A stretch of 64,000 nt of DNA from Craspedostauros australis (GCA_026770025.1 JAMXDE010000022.1:124001-188000); one strand, 5' to 3'. Positions 23,063 through 34,633 are shown, counted from the stretch's first letter. The notes: generated by a model from the letters alone, not told the origin. Numbers and translations are program-made.

Positions 23063-24542
23063 CTGCGGAGTTTCAATGTGAATGGAAAGCAAAGAAATGA
23101 GGCGCTCTGTTTGGTTTGAGGCCGAGAGAGTGCTCGAAGTCAAGGGTGCGCGCTGTGTGATTATTGCGGTGAACGGCACAACTGCACTGAACAGAAAGGG
23201 ATCGTTGTTGAACTGGATGGACTTCTAACACCGCCGTGGTTGTGAGGGTGATAGTGAGGCGCTCTGTATGGTGAATGAACAAGCGAGATCTTCTCCACAA
23301 TTTTTCGTCGAGAAATTATGAGACTGGATTGTTGGTTTTTCTGCTTCTGCTGTTGTTGAAGTGTTGTTGAAGTGTTGTTGCTGTTGCTGTTGTCGTTGTC
23401 GATGTTTCTGTTGTTATTGACGACGTTGCTGTTGCTGAACACACGATTTGAACAGCAGAATGGACTGGAGGAAGTCAGGGTGAAGCGCAGTCATGCGATG
23501 TGATGCCATACCAGTGTGCACAGATCGTATAATGGGAAAGCGAATTCAAAGAAGGTTGGTCAGTCATATCGATGAATTTGAAAGCAGCGGAATTGAAACA
23601 TCTTTTCTTCCTTGTCCTTTGTCCTCTATCAGGTCGCCGTTTCTGTCACCTCTCTCTGTTCTGCATCCTTGGCGGCTTTGTGGCTTCAGGTCATCGTCAC
23701 GTGCAATTGAAGAGGCCGAAGGACACCAATGATACCGTCTCAATCACAAGAGAACACGGTCGTCATTGTCCCATCTCTCGCATGGTGTGCCGCACGGATG
23801 CATTGGCTCTTCGTGTCCCGTGTCCCCATGGCCTCTCGTCGACGAAGCTTTGTGCACCTCTCTGCTCGCAGCTTCCCGTGATCGACCTCCCCCAAGACAA
23901 CACACCATCACCAAATTTTCGTCTCTAAGTGAGTTCCATCGTTGCGACACGTTGGTGGATTGGAATTTTTAAAGCCGCGAGGTTCACGACAAGCCATGCC
24001 GTTGTGGGATCCTCCACGCAACCGACCACCAAAGCCACAGGATTTGTTTGCTGTTTGGCTTGGCTTGCACGGCTGCGCGGCATGTTCCTCTCGCAACACC
24101 GGGGCATGCCACGTGCGGCGGATGAAGTGAAACGGTGCTGTATCCTATGCAGCGCAGCACCATGGTGACGCTGCTGCAGCTGGATACGACCGTTACTCCA
24201 TCGCCGCAGGCGTCATGTCGCTCGACGAATTTGTCGAGTGTCGGTGTTCATGGCCGTTGCTGTCGTGCTCACATGCCAAACACAATCCATCGCAGAGCCA
24301 ACACAAACTCCTTCCCTCTTGTACTCACTTCTTGCTTGTTTGCTTCCTTGTTGCCGTTGGTCGATGACGAAGAGAATAGTCAATCCTGTTCTGCTCTGTC
24401 GGATGATGCGTCGGTATCGCTGAGCCTTTGCTGTTGTTGTATCACTCTGCACTCCGTATCCAAGGAAGTTTCTTGGTCGGTTGTGGTTGTCGTGTGTGTG
24501 TTGCTACCTTTTCTTGTTCTGTTGTGTCAATCCCTTCAGTGC

Positions 24543-24580
<38 letters not shown>

Positions 24581-25364
24581 CTGTTGTCTTTTGACTGGTG
24601 TGCTTCGGATGACGGTGTCGCAGCCATCGGCATGGAGGTGCCGACCATCGATCACCATTGCAAAACCCGTTCACGTGCATGCCGCACCACTGTTCATCCA
24701 CCATTTTCATCATCGTGGCGAGCTGCGCCAAGTTCCGCGGTTGGGATTGGAGTTGCCACCCAAATTGTTAGCCAATGCATCCCCATCTGACACAATGAAT
24801 GTCATCGCAAATGTATACGAACATACACCCCAGCGTCCCCAACGACATACCTCCACCATGTGCAACGGCGCTTTTTCGAAAAACTCTCCGCGCCTTTCGC
24901 CAAACAGGAGCAATCTTGCAACGGAATGAACGACTCCGACCATTTTCGGTTATAATGACGTTAACATGAATATGTTTGAAGCGGGGATATTGATTCGTCC
25001 GACTGGATGGACGCCTTCGCAAAAAATGAGAACTGCCTCCGAACAGGCCATCAAGGCCAAACTCCTCGTCGTGTTTGTGTCTGAGACTTTCTTGGCCGTT
25101 GTCACGCCAGCCAGGAGAGGCCCCCAGGTGCCGGAGGAGATGGGTTTGGATTGCATCCTCCATCTTTCAATGACTACATGTGCTACTCGTACTCGTATGG
25201 TGCGCGTATGCAGGCCTAACAATCGCAGACTTGGGATACGTGTTGGGATAGCACATTCAATTGCGTTACGTATGCACCATAGTATATTTGACATTCTGCA
25301 TTGGATCTCGCACTCTTGTCAAGTGCACATTCTTCCAAATGTAATATGATGCAGCCGCACCACT
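23063..25364. other. Intergenic, 2.3 kb, with several CTG/TTG repeats
   Basis: No gene I can support. It may contain the missing 5' exon of the Gln-rich gene; a short frame opens at an ATG near 23494 on the minus strand. CTG/TTG repeats lie at about 23341-23436 and 24541-24587. A plus-strand frame of 264 codons (24135-24929) crosses the second repeat without an ATG at its start. Confidence 0.45.
24541..24587. repeat. CTG/TTG trinucleotide microsatellite
   Basis: A run of CTG and TTG units of about 47 bp outside any supported gene. Confidence 0.9.
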
Positions 25365-26030
25365 TCACAGGAACTGCTGATTTCCAAATTCTCCCTCCAC
25401 CTTGTGATCCTTCTTCATGCCTCTGGCCTCGTACACAGCCTCCACGACCAGCCGCTTCGCGCGCGTCCCCTTCCCCTTCAAACCAATGTATGTAATGATG
25501 GTGGCCACGTCCTCGTCGTCATCGCCGCCGCCATGATTGTCGGCCACAAAGATCGTCAGACTCGAAATGCTCTGAAATCGCCCCGCCGGCCGCAACGGAT
25601 AGTCGATGGTGCCATCCACGAAGTGATGCGGCGGCATCAACTCCAACTCCATCTGCGGCGCCAGCTCGCGCACCGTCTCGAAGTCCAGATCATCGCGATT
25701 CGCAAACAGCTTGATGTTCCGAGGCGGCGCGACGGGGAAGTCGCGGTCGTTACCGGCATCGACGGAACGCACGCTGATGGTATAGACCGTGACGGCCTCC
25801 GTGAAGGGAATGTGCAGCAGCAGTTCCGGATCGTCTTCTTGGCTTATCAGGGCAGGTTCCACGCTCAATCGATCTTCGTGCAGCTTGAGAACGGCCTTGC
25901 CGCGTCCGACAATCTCTTCGTTGAGGCACGTGACGCCGTCGAAGTCAATCTGCGGGCGCAGGCTGAGTCCCAGATCATCGCCGTGATCATGATGGTCATG
26001 AGAATGGCCGTGACACTCTGGTGGATCCAT
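25365..26030 (-). CDS. PITHD1: PITH domain protein (PITHD1-like), 221 aa
   Basis: The ATG at 26030 is chosen because it gives the family's usual length and N-terminus. The frame stays open upstream to 26354 but without an ATG, through Gln-rich sequence. The N-terminus is His-rich (HGHSHDHHDHGDD), as in animal PITHD1. A PITH jelly-roll domain covers most of the rest (about residues 25-200), with CLNE near its start, LLLHIPFTEAV, the IKLFANRDDLDF strand and FYIGL-like TYIGLKGKG near its end. In TXNL1 the PITH domain binds the 26S proteasome; PITHD1 lacks the thioredoxin part, as here. A proteasome-linked role is inferred from the family. The gene is divergent from the PsbP-domain gene at 26721. 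Confidence 0.9.
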   Translation of the reverse strand: MDPPECHGHSHDHHDHGDDLGLSLRPQIDFDGVTCLNEEIVGRGKAVLKLHEDRLSVEPALISQEDDPELLLHIPFTEAVTVYTISVRSVDAGNDRDFPVAPPRNIKLFANRDDLDFETVRELAPQMELELMPPHHFVDGTIDYPLRPAGRFQSISSLTIFVADNHGGGDDDEDVATIITYIGLKGKGTRAKRLVVEAVYEARGMKKDHKVEGEFGNQQFL

Positions 26031-26720
26031 GATAAGCGTGGTGCTGTTGGTGCGGATTGTTCGCGGTTGGTTGTTCCACTCTCGTTGCTGTTGTTGCTGT
26101 TGGTGTTGTTGTTGTTGTTCAAATGTGTCGGTTGGTTTGGGCTGGGCTGTATTGCATTTGTGAGGGTGGCCACGATCGTGGTCATGGGCAGTGCTATTGG
26201 AGGGGTTCGTCTGTGTTTGCTGGTGCTCTCCTCGCCATCGTTCGCTTCTCGACCCGCCCACACAACGACCACCACCATCGGCGCACTTCTCATCGATCTT
26301 TCGTTGTGGTTCCGAACTCGTGACTGCATCAACGTGATTCAAGAGTCGTGACACCCTGATTCACGAACATGTCTCGATGAGTCATCCAAGAAGATCGTCT
26401 CTTTTGGCATCAACAGATGTGACAAGATGTTGACAACACGCACGCCACAACACCAACTCCAATGCCAGCGACACCAGCACCAACAACACCACCGTCGGCA
26501 TCTTTCTGTGTCATCCTTCCTTGATCATATCTTTCGCATCAGCAAAGAATTGTACTTCACTCTTACTTGGAAGCAGACACAATCAGCACCGAGGTATTCG
26601 TCCAGCATCGAAGCATTCCCAGGTTCCGAGCCACCCTAAGCTATTCTGTTCTACTCGATACGTACATACGTATTCACCACTGACCACTGACCACTCATCA
26701 TTCATCATTCAACATTCATC
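26031..26720. promoter_or_regulatory. Divergent promoter region between PITHD1 and the PsbP-domain gene
   Basis: This 690-bp gap separates two head-to-head ATGs and must carry both promoters. It contains a TTG/CTG-type repeat at about 26081-26120 and a CAC/CAACA-rich stretch at about 26445-26500. No specific element can be named. Confidence 0.55.
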
Positions 26721-27596
26721 ATGAAGCACGTCACATCCACTATTGCAACTGCGGCCTCCGTCGCAACTATCATCGCCATCGCCGCCGTGGAACCATGCGA
26801 GGCATGGATCCTGGCAGAAGCCTCGTCAAGAAGACAGGCGCTGAGCTGGATCGCGGGAACCGGCGCCATGGTCTCCGTGGCCAAAACGGCCAACGCGGAT
26901 CCGGACGGCATGAACGTGGATAACTTCCTGAAGACGGGCATGGTCTCGCAACCCATGGGCGTGTCGGGACAGGCCGGCAAATCGAAGCCAGAAACTGGCG
27001 TCGTTCTGCGCGATGGCACAGATGTGGCCAAGGACAGCAAGAGCAACAGCGTGCTGGCCGAGCTCGTCGTCAAGTCCACGGGCTCCGAGCTGATGGCCGT
27101 CCTCACGACGTTCCAATCCAAATGGCCTCTCGCGACGGGCGCCGTGTTCGATGTCGAATGCCGCGATCCCGACACGGGCGACAGCGCCTTCCTCGCCGTC
27201 ACGCCCGACACGAAGGGCAAGAACATCACGGAATTGAAGGACTCCTTCTTTGTCAACTCCCTCTTCTCGCCGACGGGACGCTTCTCCTTCTACGGCCAAC
27301 CCACGGACGTCAAGGTGAAGAAGAGCGAGGTGCGCGGCGAGTACCGCGTCATCGATGTCGGCTTCTCTACTCTGTCGCAGTCGACGCAGACGGAGATTCC
27401 ACGCAAGGCGCAGGTGGTGGCCACCATTCCAAAGGGATCCACGCAGGCCATCATGCTGGTCGGCAGCGCGTCTTCGTTGCGATGGAAGAAGGGGGCGGAT
27501 CAGGTCGTGGCCTCCACCGTCGCATCCTTCCGCGCCACGCCGGCGCCAGTCGGGTCATTGAAGGTGCGGGCCAAGGAGGCCAACAACATTTTCTGA
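26721..27596 (+). CDS. PsbP-domain thylakoid lumen protein, 291 aa
   Basis: ATG at 26721, TGA at 27594-27596. The leader is tripartite. An ER signal peptide (about residues 1-28) ends EPCEA with Trp at +1, the diatom-type plastid import site with Trp in place of Phe. A short transit region contains SSRR. A hydrophobic lumen signal then ends ANA before Asp, with the twin Arg suggesting the Tat route. The mature part (about 230 residues) is a PsbP fold: the DFVDP-like start is degenerate, but LVGSASSLRWKKGADQVVASTVASFRA near the end matches the family well. PsbP and its relatives sit in the lumen at photosystem II and help water oxidation or PSII assembly. Whether this is oxygen-evolving PsbP itself or a PsbP-like assembly factor cannot be settled by eye. 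It shares a promoter region with PITHD1. Confidence 0.9.
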   Translation: MKHVTSTIATAASVATIIAIAAVEPCEAWILAEASSRRQALSWIAGTGAMVSVAKTANADPDGMNVDNFLKTGMVSQPMGVSGQAGKSKPETGVVLRDGTDVAKDSKSNSVLAELVVKSTGSELMAVLTTFQSKWPLATGAVFDVECRDPDTGDSAFLAVTPDTKGKNITELKDSFFVNSLFSPTGRFSFYGQPTDVKVKKSEVRGEYRVIDVGFSTLSQSTQTEIPRKAQVVATIPKGSTQAIMLVGSASSLRWKKGADQVVASTVASFRATPAPVGSLKVRAKEANNIF

Positions 27597-28754
27597 GGAG
27601 ATATGGCAGGAGAACCAGACAGAAAGAGATAGAGAGACAGCAGAACAGCAATGAGATGGGATATGTTGTGTTACCACATGTATGGTGAGCTCCAAGTCGC
27701 CATGGATGGCGCGACATGCAGATGAATGGATGAGTCGATGGGATTTGATTGCACGCCACATCCAGCCAAACATGAAAGAGAGCTCTGGAGAGCACCCCAT
27801 CCTTGCGCTTGTGAAACTGTCTTGTCCACTTTCTCCTTCGACGATGCCTCAAGTTGTGAAGAGGCAAGGAGAGATCCTCATCACATAAAGTCGATACTTC
27901 ATCGAGAGGCAGCAAGCTATCAAGTGGATGAGGCCAAGACCATCGTCAGAAGCGAATGGCGACGTCATCCACAATGCGAGTAGACACGTGCATACTCCAC
28001 CACACAATACTGCACATCATGCATAATCCAAACCATGCTTTTCATTTCAGACAGTGACACCTATCCTTGTGCACCATCACAGCATGCAAATGGATACCGT
28101 CACTCTTTGAGCGCAAGCAGACGGCCACGTGGTCAGAGTTGATCGAAAGTGTCGTTCGCGTCTGCTTCTTAAGCTCTGGGCAGTAGAGGTTTGCACAGTC
28201 GGGTATCGTATGGGAGATTGGAGCATTGGGTGTGCCGATTGCTTCGCTTTGCAGATAGTAGTAGAAAGATGGTATGCATGTTGGTGCTTGCAAATGTGGT
28301 GCCGATGGGTGCAGGCCCTCGTACGTAAGCCCCAAGAACATTTCATGTCAACACGATCCGTAGCCGTCCTCGTATGTACGATACGATTGAAGAGGTGTCA
28401 TGTGTGGGAATGATTCTCACGTTACCACCCATCCTGTGCGCGCATTGGGCGTCTGCCGATGATGGAGCGGTCGAGGTTACAACCATGAGGAAGCCGTTGC
28501 AGCTGGACAACGACGATACCATGACAACAAGGCAATGTCCTGGACTCTATTGGTACGGGCAGGTGGAGATTAGACAGATGTTACATCTCGTGTGCGTGTT
28601 CAAGGTTTTCTATTTGATCTATTGCTTACTTGAGCGAACATGGATGTCCGCATGAAGTATCAAAATGACTCATGGGGTTTTAGTTGCGGTTGCTGTCGTC
28701 ATGGCAGAGCCAAAGCGAATGCTTCTGTGTGTGTGTCTCATCCAGTCACCGTCT
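27597..28754. other. Intergenic between convergent genes
   Basis: No supported gene in 1.16 kb. 3' flanks of the PsbP-domain gene (+) and of the plastid protein gene (-). Confidence 0.45.
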
Positions 28755-29312
28755 TCAGCCTCTCATGTCGACAGGCACTTCGGCCATGGCGTATTCCAGC
28801 TGGACCTCCAGCATTCCGTTGGAGCAGCACATCTTCTTGAATCCGAGATCGCAGCACACCTTCGGCGATTCGCAGTCGAAGCTGGAGAAGCAGCTGTCTT
28901 CCGTAGTGGATTTCAGCATCTTCTTGGCGAAGCTTCCGAATGGCGAGCTGCTCTTGTTGCTCGGCTGGTCGTCCTGTCTCACTTGCTGCTGCCGCTTCAT
29001 CTGGAGATCGCGTTCCATCTGCGCCACCTGCGCTTGCAGGTCCATGAACTCAATAGGAGTGATGGGCTTCAGGCCGAACTTCTCACGCGAGGCGTTCTTC
29101 TGGTCGAAGGCCTGCTGGTTCTCTGGTGCGAGTGCGACGCCGTCGTTTGGTGACGACGAGAAGAGGTGGGTGGCGGAGCGGGATGCGGCCATCGGTTGCT
29201 GTTGCTGCAGGAAGGCATCGGCTGGGGTTGCCAGGGACATGGCGACGATTGCCGCGGTCACAAGTGCCGATCGCATGCGTCGGCGTGGTCTCATTTGCTG
29301 TGTCTGTGTCAT
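28755..29312 (-). CDS. Plastid-targeted Cys-rich protein, 185 aa
   Basis: The ATG at 29312 is chosen. The frame extends 62 codons upstream to 29498, but only this start puts the signal peptide at the N-terminus. Residues 1-33 are a basic start and hydrophobic core ending TPADA, with Phe at +1 (ADA/FLQ), the canonical plastid import motif of diatoms and relatives. A Gln/Ser/Ala-rich transit region follows, then a helical segment (about 75-105) and a Cys-rich C-terminal module (about 135-165) with CFSSFDCESPKVCCD and KKMCCSNG. The paired-Cys module recurs in plastid proteins of algae and plants as far as I recall, but I cannot name its function. No membrane span follows the leader. A redox or metal-binding role is only an inference from the six or seven clustered Cys. 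Confidence 0.82.
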   Translation of the reverse strand: MTQTQQMRPRRRMRSALVTAAIVAMSLATPADAFLQQQQPMAASRSATHLFSSSPNDGVALAPENQQAFDQKNASREKFGLKPITPIEFMDLQAQVAQMERDLQMKRQQQVRQDDQPSNKSSSPFGSFAKKMLKSTTEDSCFSSFDCESPKVCCDLGFKKMCCSNGMLEVQLEYAMAEVPVDMRG

Positions 29313-32300
29313 CTTGCGTGAGTGTTGTGTTGTATTTGCTGTGCTTGCTGTGGGTGGTTGGATGTGGTGTTCAGTTGCTTGTCGCTTGTCGGTTGTGGGT
29401 TGTCGTTGCTGGGGTGCGTTGAGGTGTGTTGAGGTGTTTGCAGATTGCGTTTTATGATGAAGAAGAGAACGTTGAATGCTCAGACGCAGTACCGACACTG
29501 ATGCCGATGCCGATGCGGATGGAAAAAGGTGATGCTGTGATGATGCAGTCTTCGCTCGTGTCCACCAAGAACTGTCGTGGCTTGTGCCGTTTCTGTGCGG
29601 GTGTGAGTCAACCCTTCTGTGAGCATTTTCGTCTTCAGGAATCAGAGAGAACAGCGCAACAGCGCCGGTGCTTGGCCTGTGTTTGGAGTGTGCTGCGTTG
29701 TGTTGTTCGTGGTTGCGTCACAAGCGAAGCATGTGGCCAAGATGCCCACTCGTCTCCTTGACGTTTGGCATGCACGCGTCATGCGGAAGAACATGCAAAT
29801 GCCAACACGTCGCCCAGGCCGTTTCTGATTGGTCCGTTAGATGTTCCGCGAACATCTTACCATGTGGCCGAAGAACCGCTGTCAAGAATAGAATTTGTGA
29901 GTTCAATCATCCGACGTCACCTTGACGCAGCCCCAGAACAATCGACTCGATCGAGCACATCTAAGCGTTCCGATAGATCAAAGCAAACGCCAATCCCGAA
30001 TTCTGCGACACAAACCATGCACGAATGAACTCTCACACTTTCAGGTTCGCGCGGTCGTGATCAATTTTCTTCCTTCACGCACAAGTAGCAACGCCACCAC
30101 GATCCCAACAAACATGCTTGGGACATGGCCACTGGTCTGCGTCACAGAAGAGCGGAGTGGGGCACCAGTATCGCTCAACTCGTTATCATTGCAACCTTGG
30201 AGTCATGTGTGAACAGCGCAAACATCGTCATCCAGCATGGATTGCAAATGTGGAGGAGGATCAGTTTGATGTAGAGTATCTTTGCGGGCGGTGTAGCGTA
30301 TGAGACGATACGAGCTACGTCTGGGCGAAGCTGCCCTCATGGATAGCTGACATACCTACTCATCTATTATATGAGCTGTTGCACATCAAACTTGGTGCGC
30401 CGCACAACAATCGTCGCACCAGGAAACGAGAGTTAACAAGGCGACGGAAAAGAATGTAGCAGATCAAGATGAAATGTGAACGGAAGCAGCGGCAAATGCA
30501 CATTCCATCTCTTCACAGAATTTCAATCCACACATCCACATGGGACACTCTTCCACATAGAAACACACAATGTGATCAATCGGCATCTTACCGAAGGCCC
30601 CCTTCACTTCTGTGGACCAAGGTTGCGAGGCATGCAGACAGAACCGTCCACAACAAGCAGCCTGTGGCACATAGCAAATGTGCAACAAATGCACAACAAG
30701 TCAGCGGCTATTGTGCCCAGTCCCCGAAGCTGAGCGTCTCTGTTTGGAAGATGACGTTTCTGCACCATCGCACAAGTGAATGGAACTGTAGTTTTCGGTG
30801 GATTACCTGCAACGTTCGAACTACCAAAACGGAAACTATGCTCCATACTATTGTATAATATTATATAATATTATATTATACTCTGCTATATCTCTCCGCT
30901 GACTCGATCATCGCCCTCGTCGGCATCGGCATTCATGTCCACATCTACACCCACATCTACATCCACTTCTGTAGCGGAACCGTTGCTAGTAGCGTTTGCA
31001 CGATTCGTATGATAGCAGATGAATCAATTAGATTCCGCTTGGGTGCGGAGCTGAATGTGCGGTTGGATGTCTAGTCCATAGATCATACTCTATCTGGAAG
31101 CCTGACCACAGAGCTGATGGTCGGCTTTCACAACCTCGCCGATCCGCAGCGCACTCCTCCACTGAATGTTTGGGTTTTCTATGTTTGGCTGACGAGTGCT
31201 CGGTTTGCTCCTTCCCATCACCGACGCCTCGTCCTGGCTCGCATCACGTTGGGCTGTGTGATGCAATTACATGTCTGCATCCTCGAAGAGTACATATTCC
31301 AGAGTGCTCCACTCTATGGTGCGTTCCCTTGTTCTGTGTCGTCTGCATTGATTGAACTAGCATAATAATCGCGAAGACGATGGTGGCGGTTACGACGACG
31401 ACGACGACAACGACGACGATGATGATGGGCGCAACCATGCTCCACAATTTGGCGGTTGCGGTTGCGGTACCAGTAGTCGATGGTTACGATGGACTGCTTC
31501 GGATATCACAGATCGAACACATTTATGCTGAAGACGGTTCACGCACTTCTGCTTCTCTTCGCGTATTTTAGCTCCGGCATCGACTTCTGTGAAGAGTTAA
31601 GCTCGCGCAAAGTCAAAGCTGTCGCTTGGGGTGATTGTTCAACGAGGGAGCCTCATTGTGATGACACTCGTTCTGTCTCACATTTCTCCGCAAGGTATCC
31701 ACCATCACGAACGCATTTGCAGTCGCTTCACGCTGTGGCATCATCTTATGGGTATTACATCATGAACGGTCATGATCATTCCTTTGTTCATGCTCCTTCA
31801 ACAAAACAGCCCCCAACACGCCAACGATCACATGAAGCAACGCCTGAGGACCTGAGGGAACGACCATCCCACTTGCCGAGGTGGCCTGCGACGTGCTTCG
31901 GGATGAATGAACGGGATGAATGAACGGGACGGCGATTCGGGGATGGACACGGTAGCCAAAGAGCTTGAGATTTATTGAACACTCGAACCGACAAGGGACA
32001 TCCAAACATACAATTGCATACCAGTACGAATACGTTCACATTTTGATACTCTCTGGTCTCTGCTCTTCACAGATGTGTGTGTGGGTGTGGATGAGTGTAA
32101 CACGCATTGGAGGAAAGCTCCAAATTGATGCGAGCCACGAGTGGAGCACCCATCCATCAGGAAATCTCGAGAGTGGATGGCTGCACATGATGTCCACCTT
32201 CCGTCTTCTTGCGACTGCGAGTACTCCCCCGAACGCACAGAGCAATCGCCAACCAGAAGCGCGGATACCCAACCATCCGACTCTTCGTGTCAAGGCTTCC

Positions 32301-32681
32301 AAAAATGCAACAAGACAACAAGGCGACGAACAACATGTTACATTTAACACACATCTGCGTATGATGCAGTGCTTGAACGAGAATAAGACGGAGAGATGCG
32401 AAGTCGCGCTGCTATGTTTGCGAAAGTCGTCTGATCACGCACGCTGTGAACAGATTCCGCGCACCAGATGCTCTTGCATGCGTACTTCGTTCTTCATCCT
32501 GTCGCCGATGGTTTCCCATCACGTTCTTCCCTCCGTCTTGTCAATCCGCAGCTCACAATACCGCCACGAGCACAAACGCAACCGCACAAACCAAACATAA
32601 AATCACAACAGCCCACAGCAAAAAGACAAACCACCAAGTTACAAAGCAACACAACAGCAACGTAAGCCACATCTCAACATC
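29313..32681. other. Gene-poor intergenic region, 3.4 kb
   Basis: The longest gap in the gene-bearing half. I found no frame with coding character on either strand, no tRNA-like cloverleaf and no transposon ends. An AT-rich patch of ATTATAT units lies at about 30849-30890, and a GAC/GAT trinucleotide repeat at 31391-31427. It could hold a non-coding RNA or a decayed element that I cannot recognise. Confidence 0.4.
31391..31427. repeat. GAC/GAT trinucleotide microsatellite
   Basis: Tandem ACG, AAC and ATG-type units in an intergenic region. Confidence 0.85.
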
Positions 32682-33935
32682 ATGAGCATCTCCACCTCCG
32701 AATCCATTGCAGTCGCAGTCGCAGTCGCGCCATGCCATGAAGCATTTTTCATGGCCAGGCTCGCCATCCCATCCAGCGGAGCCAACCTCAGCAACATTTT
32801 GTCCGCTGACGTACTACTATCGGCGGTACCACCCGTTGGCAATGCCATCATCAACATCAATGCGACCAACAGCACGAGTACGAGTACGCGTACCCATGAC
32901 GACCAGGCTCCCATCTTCACCGAGACCATGTCATCGTCATACTGGATGGTCAGCACAATCTTCACCATCGCCATCTGCCTCCACGCCTACCGTCATTGGC
33001 ACATTCCCAAGATCACGTCAAGAACGCTGGCCATGATCAACCTCGCAATGTGCATGACAGCGATGATCCCTTTCCTCATCTACGTCGTCACGAAGAACTC
33101 GTGGAGTGGCGGCGACCTCCCCGAGCTGCAGCGGTACCTCATCGATCACCTCCACCTCATCCTCATGTCTCTTTGGGCTGTCGTATCCACCGCGCAGGTT
33201 CTCACCGCCATCTTCAAGGCCTACAGACTGCATTCCATCTTGGGTTGGTTCGCTTTGGACGTGCTCCTCCCAGCCATCATCGTCGAACTCCACACGAACG
33301 CTTCCTGGGTCTTCGTGTCCACCAAATCGGCCGCATTGGCACAAGGACATCTGTTGGCGGACGCCGTCGACCCAACCATGTGGCAGACCGCCCTTTACTC
33401 CCTGCCATTCGCCGCAGCACTGCTCACGCCGACCATGATCGCCATGTTCTGGTGGTTGAGCCGCTCCAGCCTGCACGACACCAAGCGCATTCCCAGCCGC
33501 GCCGTGCGTTTCCGACTCCACATCACGTACATGACCTTGCTCATGACGACCATCTGCGGCACGGGATTCTCGCGATGGGGCTTTCGCATCGCGTTCCGTA
33601 TGACGGAGTGTCCTGCTCATCACCATGACATCATCAGCATCCGCATTCAGCACCTGGCTACCACTCACGGTGCCTGCATGCTGTTGATGGTCGCGACCCT
33701 CATCTACATGACGATTCCAAAGAGCATGAGGCAGCACGGCGAGGCTGTTGCAACATCGGCATCCGAAATGTCCATCAGCACGAGGAACGCCAGCAAGGGA
33801 CTGCGACTTTCATTCTACGCGTTCCTGATGCACGGACTTTTGCAACTCATCGCAACGCAAGCGATGGACTTTCCATTCGCATTTAAGTGCGATATGCCAA
33901 CCATCGACGCCTTCATCTCGCAACATGGGCTGTAG
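32682..33935 (+). CDS. Multi-pass membrane protein, 417 aa, family not recognised
   Basis: ATG at 32682, TAG at 33933-33935. The first 85 residues contain one hydrophobic patch and several Asn-x-Ser/Thr sites (NLSN, NATNST), so the N-terminus may face the lumen. From about residue 86 there are about seven hydrophobic segments: near 86-103, 111-135, 155-178, 183-200, 225-250, 280-300 and 325-345. A further weak one lies near 370-390. Seven main spans with a glycosylatable N-terminus recall receptor-like topology, but I see no diagnostic motif of a known receptor or transporter family. Codon use and the unbroken frame support a real gene. It lies just upstream of Copia element 1. Confidence 0.68.
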   Translation: MSISTSESIAVAVAVAPCHEAFFMARLAIPSSGANLSNILSADVLLSAVPPVGNAIININATNSTSTSTRTHDDQAPIFTETMSSSYWMVSTIFTIAICLHAYRHWHIPKITSRTLAMINLAMCMTAMIPFLIYVVTKNSWSGGDLPELQRYLIDHLHLILMSLWAVVSTAQVLTAIFKAYRLHSILGWFALDVLLPAIIVELHTNASWVFVSTKSAALAQGHLLADAVDPTMWQTALYSLPFAAALLTPTMIAMFWWLSRSSLHDTKRIPSRAVRFRLHITYMTLLMTTICGTGFSRWGFRIAFRMTECPAHHHDIISIRIQHLATTHGACMLLMVATLIYMTIPKSMRQHGEAVATSASEMSISTRNASKGLRLSFYAFLMHGLLQLIATQAMDFPFAFKCDMPTIDAFISQHGL

Positions 33936-34382
33936 AGCCGATGAATGCAACGCAAGAGTGAGAGCTGCTCTGCTCTACTCGACTGTACTCTGCTCTACTC
34001 TACTCTACTCTACTCTATTTCAATCAACTGTAGAGTAGGACGCTGTAAATACAACGTATTCATAAACGTATTTTTGCACAACTGAACTCATGATTGTGGT
34101 ATCTCGTGGGTTGCTCTGTGGAGAGAGAAAGAGAGAGAGAACATGTTGCATTGGTGATCCAACCTGCACACTTTGCTTCCTCCGCTCTGTTTTTTCCCTT
34201 TGTGTTTCGTCTCGTTCTTCTTGATTCGTTTTCGTGAGTATCAATACCTGTGGACTGATTCGACCAAACTCGATCTTCGTCCATGACGTCATGATCATGT
34301 CGAAACCAAACCCATCACTCTGCGCGGCGTCGTTGTTGATGTCGTCGCAAGAACTGATCACAACACACACACACATCAGATC
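33936..34382. other. Intergenic with CTCTA repeats, left flank of Copia element 1
   Basis: Contains an imperfect CTCTA pentanucleotide run (about 33976-34018), a GA run near 34122-34139 and an ACAC run near 34364-34374. No supported gene. Confidence 0.5.
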
Positions 34383-34387
34383 ACCAC

Positions 34388-34557
34388 TGACAATTCTCAC
34401 TGAATTCCTTACTTCTTACTCTTTTACTAATCGTACTAGTCAAATACTGGTCGGGGGTTGTCTTCGGACAACACTCACAAATAAACAACAAGAGCTCCGA
34501 CCAGGGCACGCAACAACAGGCCAATACGTCTTTCGTAGTTACTTGTACTGTTTGACA
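34388..34557 (+). repeat. 5' LTR of Copia element 1 (170 bp)
   Basis: Starts TGACAATTCTCACTG and ends TGTTTGACA. Compared with the 3' copy I count three differences, all transitions. It is short for an LTR. No convincing primer-binding site complementary to initiator tRNA-Met follows it. Confidence 0.95.
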
Positions 34558-34633
34558 GATTAAGAGTCGTGCTTACCAACACTGAGCAACACCCAACACC
34601 ACACCACCTTTTACCATCTTACGAGTTACCACC

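Noticed and set aside
24135-24929. 264-codon plus-strand frame with poly-Cys/Leu tract
   Set aside because: No ATG at its start and it runs through a CTG/TTG microsatellite; the Cys tract is a repeat artefact.
25404-26351. 315-codon plus-strand frame
   Set aside because: Antisense to the PITH-domain gene; no recognisable protein.
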